From Candidatus Zhuqueibacterota bacterium (lineage in GTDB: Bacteria; Zhuqueibacterota; Zhuqueibacteria; Zhuqueibacterales; Zhuqueibacteraceae): a DNA stretch of 32,564 bases. Positions 25,333 to 31,529 of the stretch are shown here, piece after piece (the first letter of the stretch is position 1; the number at the start of each line of letters is the position of its first letter). Under the pieces are notes generated by a model, which was not told the DNA's origin, ran no database searches, and worked only from the letters and a program-made list of their open reading frames with translations. The position numbers and the translations under genes were made by a program. The stretch spans positions 1 through 32,564 of the forward strand of contig QEVD01000013.1 in the NCBI GenBank assembly GCA_003576975.1, written 5' to 3'.

Positions 25333-26438
25333 CTGTGTGCCTCGTCTCGAACATCCCCGTTGAGCAATTCCGCCACCGCCGCATCAATTAATGAACGGCG
25401 GAGACCGACGGAGCGACAAGACTCTGCAACCGTCTCAACCGCCGCGATGCCCTGTTCAATTAAATATTGCGCCTGCTCATGCCAGCCTTCGGCTTGCAAG
25501 CGAAAACTTTTGCAGGCGCGGCGCAAATAACTCAATCCTTCATACAGCGGAACTCTGGCGGCGATGCCGCGATCCATCAAGGAAAAATATTCCTCCAGAA
25601 AAACCTGAATCAGCTCGGTAATCACGGGATTCGTACGAGCCTTGCTCTTCATGAACACCAGCAAATTTCCCAGATCGGTGGCGGGATCGCCATAACTCAG
25701 CACATCGAAGTCGATCAACCAGGTATGGCCGTTTTCCAAATGAACCTGGCCGAGATGGAAATCGGCATGCACCGGCGCGAGTTCGATATCTCCGAACGCG
25801 GCTTCGCTATCAAAGGCTTGCTCCACCAGGTAATTGATTGACGGCGCCAGTTCCGGACAAGCACTTGCCAAAACCTCGTGGCCCGGATGACAGCGCAATA
25901 AATGTTCTTTGACGGTGAACAGGCGGCTGGGAACGATTGGGCATTTGTGCAATTTCGCCAGGGCGCGGGCTAACTGGCGGAAATGCTCTTTTTGCGCCGA
26001 TTGCTTCAACAGCATCTTGAGCGACAGCCCCGGCACTTCTTCCTGCAAGAGCATGGAAAGTGAGGGCAGGAATTCGATCGGCTCCGGAATGCTGATGCCA
26101 TCGGCAGCCGTGCGCGAAAAGCCGCTCGACCAAAGTTGCCGCATATTATCGAACAGCAAAATTCCCAGATTAGTGTTGAGCACTTTGCCGATGACGCGCC
26201 ATTGCACGTCTGCGCCGCGCTCCGGATCAAAGGCAGAGATATGATAACGCAGCACGCAGCGGTAGGTATGGCGTTGAAGGACTTCGAGGCGGAAGTCCTT
26301 GACCTGCAGATTATGTCCAAAGCGCTGTTTGAGCTTCGCAGCGAAGACGGCTCTCATCCGGTCTTGGTCCAACGCGTTTTGGATGGCGCGCAACGTATCT
26401 TCGCGCTCACGTTCATAAGGGACTGTCGCCACAGTCAT
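25329..26438 (-). CDS. APH-fold kinase E, canonical catalytic loop
   Basis: This 369-residue protein is the only one of the five APH-fold proteins that keeps the catalytic Asp. The loop reads PVHADFHLGQ (His224, Asp226), with Gln at the usual Asn position, followed by TWLIDFDVLSYGDPATDLGN (DFD at 243-245). The N-lobe occurs once: QRHTYRCVLRYHI and WRVIGKVL with a likely ATP-binding Lys85. GGGAG precedes the ATG. It should phosphorylate a small hydroxylated molecule or sugar; nothing points to antibiotic resistance. The stop overlaps the exporter start, so kinase and exporter are probably made together. It lies 113 bp after the DUF5666-like gene. Confidence 0.85.
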   Translation of the reverse strand: MTVATVPYEREREDTLRAIQNALDQDRMRAVFAAKLKQRFGHNLQVKDFRLEVLQRHTYRCVLRYHISAFDPERGADVQWRVIGKVLNTNLGILLFDNMRQLWSSGFSRTAADGISIPEPIEFLPSLSMLLQEEVPGLSLKMLLKQSAQKEHFRQLARALAKLHKCPIVPSRLFTVKEHLLRCHPGHEVLASACPELAPSINYLVEQAFDSEAAFGDIELAPVHADFHLGQVHLENGHTWLIDFDVLSYGDPATDLGNLLVFMKSKARTNPVITELIQVFLEEYFSLMDRGIAARVPLYEGLSYLRRACKSFRLQAEGWHEQAQYLIEQGIAAVETVAESCRSVGLRRSLIDAAVAELLNGDVRDEAHR

Positions 26439-26551
26439 GTCGCAGCTCCCAGAGGTTTATGGCATGTCTGGAATGACGCAGTCCCTTGCGCCTGAAGTGT
26501 CAGTGGTTGAAGTGTATTTGCACTTAGCCGGTGAAATCCAATTCCCACTTT

Positions 26552-27016
26552 TCAATCATCGTAAAACATGGTCCTTTCATCAACGACTACGGTAAAACCG
26601 AGCACTTCCAAAGCCCTTTTCTCACAATCAACCCTGTCGATCTCGCCCTGCAGTTCTGCAACGTTGAAGCCCTGGGGATCTTTCATCTTGATTTTCTCCG
26701 GCACAAACTTCCCGGATTCTAGATGCTTGCCGATTAGCTTCACTCGATCTCCGGCCTTTAGGCCATGCAAGCTGATTTTATTGCGCAGCAAGTCTTTGAT
26801 CGTGACTGCGCCTGGCAATGCGATTTCGTGATCGAGGATGCACAAGGCGCTTTGTTCATATGCGATGCGCTGTATCACACTCTCAATTACCGCCTCCTCG
26901 GCTGCACTGTTCAGGGTAATCGAGTGCGCCACAAATACACCACCGTCTCCGGGCTTCCCCTTCATCTTCACCTTCTGTCCGGCCTTGCAGTCATTGAAAC
27001 CGGTGAACTCCGGCAT
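26552..27016 (-). CDS. Cytoplasmic DUF5666-like protein
   Basis: This is a 154-residue protein of unknown function starting at MPEFTGFND; GGAGG lies eight bases upstream of this ATG, which decides it over an ATG six codons earlier. There is no signal peptide or membrane segment. It shows three short beta-rich modules of the DUF5666 type: AGQKVKMKGKPGDGGVFVAH, then AGDRVKLIGKHLESGKFVPEKI and ELQGEIDRVDCEKRALEVLG. This pattern matches the exported protein at 3606-4196, but this one appears cytosolic. It sits between a glycosyltransferase (66 bp upstream) and the canonical APH-fold kinase. No biochemical role can be assigned. Confidence 0.7.
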   Translation of the reverse strand: MPEFTGFNDCKAGQKVKMKGKPGDGGVFVAHSITLNSAAEEAVIESVIQRIAYEQSALCILDHEIALPGAVTIKDLLRNKISLHGLKAGDRVKLIGKHLESGKFVPEKIKMKDPQGFNVAELQGEIDRVDCEKRALEVLGFTVVVDERTMFYDD

Positions 27017-27082
27017 GAAAATCATCCTCCACATGAATTGATGTACACAGGTCTGAGTTGGGCAGAGCCCCCACGATCCGCA

Positions 27083-28285
27083 TCACAGCGCGGATAACAT
27101 CAAGGCGGCGGCGTTCGAGGCGCCATTGAGATCCGGAAGCATCGCTTCATTCATTCCGTTGCCGTTCTCGAGCTTGTGAGAAATGTTCTCAGCCAGGTAC
27201 TCCGCGTTCAAATCTTGCAGTTGAATGGTGTCGAATAAACCGCGCTCGGTCATGATGCGGCACCGCATGGTTTGTTCCGCGCTCGGTCCCGGGCGCGGAA
27301 CAATGATGGCATTCTTGCGAAATCGCATGATTTCAGCGATGGTATTGTAGCCCGCCATGGAGACAACCAGATCGGCGCGCCGGAGAAAGCGTATGCTATC
27401 TTGGCCCAGCCTTGTAACAGTGACCGGCAAGCCTTTGGCCTTTTGCGTCAGAAGCTGGCGCTGGTCTTCGTGCATGAAAGGACCGGTTGAGACCAAAGCA
27501 TTAAAAGAGGCACGTGGGGCCAACAGTCGAACCGCATCCAAAAAAGAATCCATAAAGTAGCTGGCATCGGCGCCGCCACCTCCGGTGACCAGAACGAATT
27601 TTTTGCGAGGCTCCGCAAAAAAGTTCTTCAGGAAACCATTTTCGGAAGTCGTTTTGACATCTTCGCGGCAGACATAGCCGCAGTATTGTGTCTTGGCAAC
27701 CAGTTCCGGCGTGAATTGATATTCCTCGGTCGAGTTAAAAACATCCGGGCATCCGTAAATGCAGACATGATCATAAAAAGACATGGCCGCTTCGAAAGCG
27801 CCTTCCCTTTTCCATTGTTTATGTATGGTATCGGGCGCGCCCAGGATGTCACGCAGGCCCAAGACGATCTTGGTTTCCGGGCACTGCTCTCTCAGCGCCT
27901 GCAGGGGAACGGCTAATTCTCCCAAAGCCCCGTGCGGCATATGGTCCACCAGGAAAAAGTCGGGTCGAAAGCCCAGGGCTGCACTTTGAATGATCTCCGA
28001 GCGGATTTTCAATACCTCTTGATAATTCATCGGAAGTCGGTTCGGACGCCAGACTCCGGAATCGATCTTCACGATGGTCGGGATCTTGATGAAATCACAC
28101 TGGGCCGGCAGCTTGAAAAAGGGGGCCACTGGAGAGTCGGCGATAATTAAGATTGAGGCGCGGGGGCTGCGTTTGACAATCTGCAAACAGATGTTGAGAT
28201 TGCGCCGCAAATGGCCCAAGCCGAAGCCGTCTTGAGAGTAAATCAGAATCTTCACCGCTACGCTGCGAGTCATAAAAGCTCTCAT
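27083..28285 (-). CDS. COG4671-like predicted glycosyltransferase
   Basis: This is a GT-B fold protein resembling MurG/GT28 and the COG4671 group of predicted glycosyltransferases. The N-terminus has VKILIYSQDGFGLGHLRRN, typical of the group, and the C-terminal half has FVLVTGGGGADASYF, ADLVVSMAGYNTIAEIMRF and AIIVPRPGPSAEQTMRC, matching the nucleotide-sugar-binding site. Several starts are possible (28315, 28285, 28273, or a GTG at the VKILIY segment) and none has a strong ribosome-binding site; I chose 28285. It is a paralogue of the gene before it. The pair probably acts early in the glycoconjugate pathway. The sugar and acceptor are unknown. Confidence 0.88.
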   Translation of the reverse strand: MRAFMTRSVAVKILIYSQDGFGLGHLRRNLNICLQIVKRSPRASILIIADSPVAPFFKLPAQCDFIKIPTIVKIDSGVWRPNRLPMNYQEVLKIRSEIIQSAALGFRPDFFLVDHMPHGALGELAVPLQALREQCPETKIVLGLRDILGAPDTIHKQWKREGAFEAAMSFYDHVCIYGCPDVFNSTEEYQFTPELVAKTQYCGYVCREDVKTTSENGFLKNFFAEPRKKFVLVTGGGGADASYFMDSFLDAVRLLAPRASFNALVSTGPFMHEDQRQLLTQKAKGLPVTVTRLGQDSIRFLRRADLVVSMAGYNTIAEIMRFRKNAIIVPRPGPSAEQTMRCRIMTERGLFDTIQLQDLNAEYLAENISHKLENGNGMNEAMLPDLNGASNAAALMLSAL

Positions 28286-28365
28286 GAAGTTTTCTCTATG
28301 AGGACTCGAATACATTGATTTGCAACGAGGCCCTGCTCGTCGATGTCTTGAACAAAAGCCGTTTT

Positions 28366-29589
28366 TCAGACGGCCTGGCGCAGCGCTCGAGATTTCAGCC
28401 CGCCCAGAACCGTAATGCGCTCGACGATTTTATCCAATCCGTTAAGAGGTACTCGCACATCGTCCAGAGGAGCAGTCAACTCGGGGCCGCCAAACAGACT
28501 CGAATGCACCATCTCGTTCAAGCGCTCCGCTGACAATTCTCTGGGGGGCAGGCGCCTAACGATGCCGAGTTGTTGAAAAATCTCGGCACGGAGCAAATGT
28601 TCATTGGGAGGCGCGAGAGGAGGAGCTATGACTGCCCTTTTGCGATAGGATAGAATTTCACAAAGGCCATTATAGCCTCCGTTGCTTACCACCAAATGAG
28701 CATGTTTCACGTACTGGCCAACATTCTTGCTGAAGCGGTGAAGAATCACGCCCGGCAATTTGTCCGCGCGATCCTTGAGCAAGGCTTTCTCTCGACTTGG
28801 CATCATCGGGCCAGTGACGATCACACTCTGAAAGTGTGCTGCATTGCCATTGCGTTCGAGTGAACGGAGGTAGTTGTCAATGAGTTCAAACCCCTGCGCT
28901 CCGCTGCCGGTCGTGAGCAACACAGAAGGCTTCTTGTTTTGCCTCATGCCGATAATATCTTTATGGACGCGGGACGAGGTCGCGCGCGGTGGACGCAAAT
29001 ACCCGGTGTAGTAGCACTTTTTCGCAACAGTCGCTGGCATTTGGTAATTGTGGGATTGATCAAAGATCTCCTGCGATCCATAGATCCAAACTTCGTCACA
29101 ATACTGCTCTAGCGCGCGATAAAAGTCCTCGCGATTCCAATCGCGACGTATCATATCCGGATCACCAATGACGTCGGACAAACCCCAAATCAGCTTTGTC
29201 TTCGGCAGGTGTTCCCGCACAAACGCCAAGAGTCGGGGCATTTCTTCCTGCATCCCAATGGGATCCCGCTCGACAATAAAAAAGTCCGGGTGAAAAGTTT
29301 TGATCGCACTCTTGGTGATCTTGCGGCGAATTGTCAGCGTTTCATCCAGCTCAATATTCAGGTTGCCCCGGTATTGATAGGAATTGTATTTGTTCGCTAT
29401 GCCCGGCAAGTGAACGTAATCAACGTTTCCTGGGAATTTGAGACGGCCAATAATCGAAAGGTCCGTCAATACCAGAATGGAACAGTCCGCCAGATTCTCG
29501 GCAAGATGTGAAGCCACCATCATAGTGCGCATGGTATGGCTGAGTCCTGCCCGGTCATGGCAGTACATCAAAATCCGTAGCGAGCTCAT
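28366..29589 (-). CDS. COG4671-like predicted glycosyltransferase
   Basis: This 407-residue GT-B protein starts MSSLRILMYCHDRAGLSHTM, parallel to the YSQDGFGLGHLRR segment of its neighbour but with Ser in place of Gly before His. The C-terminal half has SVLLTTGSGAQGFELI, AHLVVSNGGYNGLCEILSY and AVIAPPLAPPNEHLLRAEI, the MurG-like donor site. Segments such as HPDFFIVERDPIG and WGLSDVIGDPDMIRRDW align along the length with the other copy (RPDFFLVDHMPHG, LGLRDILGAPDTIHKQW), which shows tandem duplication and divergence. It is the first gene of the long minus-strand run, so the promoter should lie within 29590-29900. GGGA is the only weak ribosome-binding signal. Confidence 0.88.
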   Translation of the reverse strand: MSSLRILMYCHDRAGLSHTMRTMMVASHLAENLADCSILVLTDLSIIGRLKFPGNVDYVHLPGIANKYNSYQYRGNLNIELDETLTIRRKITKSAIKTFHPDFFIVERDPIGMQEEMPRLLAFVREHLPKTKLIWGLSDVIGDPDMIRRDWNREDFYRALEQYCDEVWIYGSQEIFDQSHNYQMPATVAKKCYYTGYLRPPRATSSRVHKDIIGMRQNKKPSVLLTTGSGAQGFELIDNYLRSLERNGNAAHFQSVIVTGPMMPSREKALLKDRADKLPGVILHRFSKNVGQYVKHAHLVVSNGGYNGLCEILSYRKRAVIAPPLAPPNEHLLRAEIFQQLGIVRRLPPRELSAERLNEMVHSSLFGGPELTAPLDDVRVPLNGLDKIVERITVLGGLKSRALRQAV

Positions 29590-29665
29590 TCAGATCCCGT
29601 GGTTTGATTTCGGCGCAGCGAAGCCTCACGACTTGCTTGCTGTAACGAAAACACCGATCCTATCC

Positions 29666-29708
29666 GCCAAACTTGCAAAGCAATCGCTTTGACAAAACCA
29701 AGTTTGGC
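29666..29708 (-). promoter_or_regulatory. Leader hairpin upstream of the glycosyltransferase run
   Basis: GCCAAACTTG (29666-29675) pairs perfectly with CAAGTTTGGC (29699-29708), and inside it CAAAGC (29676-29681) pairs with GCTTTG (29686-29691) around a 4-base loop; a 7-base bulge separates the two stems on one side. It lies about 80-120 bp upstream of the first gene of the long minus-strand run, so it may be a leader RNA hairpin or a regulator-binding site. No known riboswitch is recognised. Confidence 0.4.
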
Positions 29709-29993
29709 TCGCCAAACAACCGATCAATCCTTTGATACGGCTATGAAATATATGGGAGGTAGGAACCGCACTGCCTGCACGAATAGTTGTGTGCGTATGG
29801 TGTTGCCACACATCCATTGTGCAGTCCACTGCGAATGAGGTGCGCCGGCAGGTGAAAGCAATCCTGGTGCAATTGCTGCGTCCGACCGGAACTTCCAAGA
29901 ACGAGAAGGGAAAGCCCTTTCGAAAGCATCACTGATGAATGCTATTCACCAATCATTCATCGTGGTGCGATCTATACAAACTACTGTACAGCG

Positions 29994-30110
29994 ATGCGGA
30001 AAGCACAATCATTGTCCGCCAAACCCAAAATTCCGAATTTATTTTGGTTTGCAATCGTTCTGGCATTACTTGGTAGTTGTAAGGATACGCCGCAATGTAA
30101 AGGAATGTGA
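29994..30110 (+). CDS. Possible small lipoprotein, 38 residues
   Basis: The frame encodes a basic start (MRKAQSLSAKPKIPN), a hydrophobic core (LFWFAIVLALLGSC) ending in a lipobox-like LGSC, and a short tail KDTPQCKGM. This is the exact layout of a type II signal peptide, which is why it is listed. There is no ribosome-binding site before the ATG. In the +1 frame the sequence continues at 30106-30192 with CEIGCGLAGTLGLPANS and then LLAYGILMGGC, so a single-base shift would give a 66-residue Cys/Gly-rich product. It may be a broken gene, or chance. Confidence 0.25.
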   Translation: MRKAQSLSAKPKIPNLFWFAIVLALLGSCKDTPQCKGM

Positions 30111-30306
30111 AATAGGGTGTGGCTTAGCAGGCACGCTAGGTCTGCCTGCCAATTCGTTATTGGCTTATGGTATTCTTATGGGAGGATGCTAACGCGGAGG
30201 GTGAATGTGGAGAAGGACAAGGCCAAGAGGTGTGGCTGGAAACGCGGTGTTTCTTGGAACCGTCACAAATAAGTATTTCTTTTCGGAAATCACTTAGGAG
30301 TGCCAT

Positions 30307-30418
30307 TTAAATAACTTACTCATTTTTGAAACCGCGAATGAACGCAAATATTCGCTAATTTCAAAATTCGCGTTTATTAGCGTCCATTCGCGGTTTGTGA
30401 TATGGGCAAGTTATTTAA
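30307..30418. repeat. 112-bp imperfect palindromic element
   Basis: The ends TTAAATAACTT (30307-30317) and AAGTTATTTAA (30408-30418) are exact inverted copies. Inside them AAACCGCGAATG (30329-30340) and CATTCGCGGTTT (30385-30396) are also exact inverted copies, and the bases between pair with several mismatches. The whole could fold into one long hairpin. The GCGAATGAACGC and TTAGCGTCCATTCGCGG words resemble dispersed intergenic palindromes in other genomes, as I recall, so a miniature mobile or REP-like element is likely. No flanking target duplication was established. Confidence 0.65.
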
Positions 30419-30797
30419 GCGAGAATCCTTATTGCCCAAAAAGACTTTCCGGCTATGCCTCTAGAAATCAGCAAACCAGAGTTACGCCTCCTTTTCCGCA
30501 AAATCCAGGATCAAGCGTCGTGACTCTTCAGAGCAAGCGATAGCCACCACGAGGGCTTTTAGAAAAGACAGCCCGGGCATGCCTGGAATTTTACTCACAA
30601 TTTGCAACCTTAAGACCTCCCCATGACATCTTGCGGTTGCATTCTTCGTATATTGCCCGGGCGCATACAAAAACATCGTGTGCAATGCAGGTATACCGCC
30701 ACGCATGCTGAATACGACGTTCATGCATCAAGAAGAGTTTCTTCAATAATGGCTTTCGCAGGTACAACATCTCCGAACTTTCTAACTGAGGTGTGAA

Positions 30798-31316
30798 ATG
30801 ATCCCAAAAACCAACGTCGTGTCCGCCATGCTGATACTGGGGCTATCGGCCTCCATGTCAGTGGCGGGAAACCCCTCCGGGTTGACCCGGCAAGATTGCC
30901 GGCAGATTTTTCCAGGCACGAATTCTTCGGAGGCTGTCAGAACACTCGCTTCCGGCGTGCAGTGGACCGAAGCTTGGGAGCGAGGTTCGTGGGGACCAGC
31001 CGAAGAATTCCGCGGCTACATTTTGCTGAAATCCCTGCAACACGAGGGCAAGACGATTACCGTTCTGCTGGGCGTGACGAATACAGGCGTTATTTCCAGC
31101 GCGAAAATTAAAGGCAACGGCGGCGCTGAAGAGGAATTCCTCAGCCAATTTCACGGAAAATCCGTGCGGCAGAATTTTGCCTTGGCGCGGACACCGGAAG
31201 ATCTCTTGTCCGTGCCCGCCAAAATTCGGATGATGCAGGGCAACCTCTCGCTTTCCGAAAGCCTGGTGCAGGCTGTAAACGACATCGCGCTTGCCGCTGT
31301 CAACGTGATGAAGTAG
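30798..31316 (+). CDS. Exported FMN_bind-like protein
   Basis: This 172-residue protein has a signal peptide (VVSAMLILGLSASMSVAG) and GAGGTG upstream of its ATG. The middle resembles the FMN-binding domain of RnfG/NqrC-type proteins: FRGYILLKSLQHEGKTITVL, then LGVTNTGVISSAKIKGNGGA and FLSQFHGKSV, where such proteins have an opening strand, a GxI strand and a QFxGK segment. The flavinylation motif SGATxT is not present; the matching stretch reads QGNLSLSESLVQAVN. It therefore probably lacks covalent FMN. It is followed 213 bp later by a TolC-family lipoprotein in the same direction, with a likely terminator between. The family assignment is moderate. Confidence 0.55.
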   Translation: MIPKTNVVSAMLILGLSASMSVAGNPSGLTRQDCRQIFPGTNSSEAVRTLASGVQWTEAWERGSWGPAEEFRGYILLKSLQHEGKTITVLLGVTNTGVISSAKIKGNGGAEEEFLSQFHGKSVRQNFALARTPEDLLSVPAKIRMMQGNLSLSESLVQAVNDIALAAVNVMK

Positions 31317-31332
31317 CGTTTGCGAATTGCGT

Positions 31333-31376
31333 GAGTTTTCCATGCGAGCCTGTTGTCGTGCTGGCATGGAAAACTC
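31333..31376 (+). repeat. 13-bp perfect stem downstream of the FMN_bind-like gene
   Basis: GAGTTTTCCATGC (31333-31345) and GCATGGAAAACTC (31364-31376) are exact inverted copies around an 18-base loop, starting 16 bp after the stop codon. No T-run follows, so it may stabilise the mRNA 3' end rather than terminate transcription alone. Confidence 0.5.
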
Positions 31377-31407
31377 TTGCATGCACTTTCATTAGCATGC
31401 TATTCCG

Positions 31408-31442
31408 GCAAATTCACGGCAAATCAATTTGCGCGTTTTTTT
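31408..31442 (+). terminator. Putative rho-independent terminator
   Basis: GCAAATT (31408-31414) and AATTTGC (31426-31432) form a short stem, followed after GCG by seven T's (31436-31442). The position, about 90 bp past the FMN_bind-like stop and 88 bp before the next gene, fits a terminator. The stem is short and A/T-rich, so the efficiency is doubtful. Confidence 0.4.
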
Positions 31443-31529
31443 CGGTTATCAGGTACAAGCATGAAGATTTAACGATGCCACCAACGGCAAGGCGCTTGAA
31501 TTGAAATTCAAAATCAATGTAGAGTACTT

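Larger units (their letters stand above)
29590..30797. other. Gene-poor intergenic region, about 1.2 kb
   Basis: This stretch divides the minus-strand cluster from the plus-strand genes, so divergent promoters are expected at its two ends. I see a hairpin at 29666-29708, a possible small lipoprotein frame at 29994-30110 with a frame-shifted Cys/Gly-rich tail to 30192, and a 112-bp imperfect palindrome at 30307-30418. A minus-strand open frame at 30482-30724 has no family features. Nothing else was recognised. Confidence 0.6.

Noticed and set aside
12446-26438. Aminoglycoside resistance genes
   Set aside because: The proteins are only distant members of the APH fold, mostly without the catalytic Asp, and are embedded in a glycosyltransferase/exporter locus with no resistance-element context.
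30482-30724. 80-codon minus-strand open frame, with an inner GTG start giving 38 residues
   Set aside because: An AAGG lies before the inner GTG and the end is plausible, but there are no motifs or context to support a gene.
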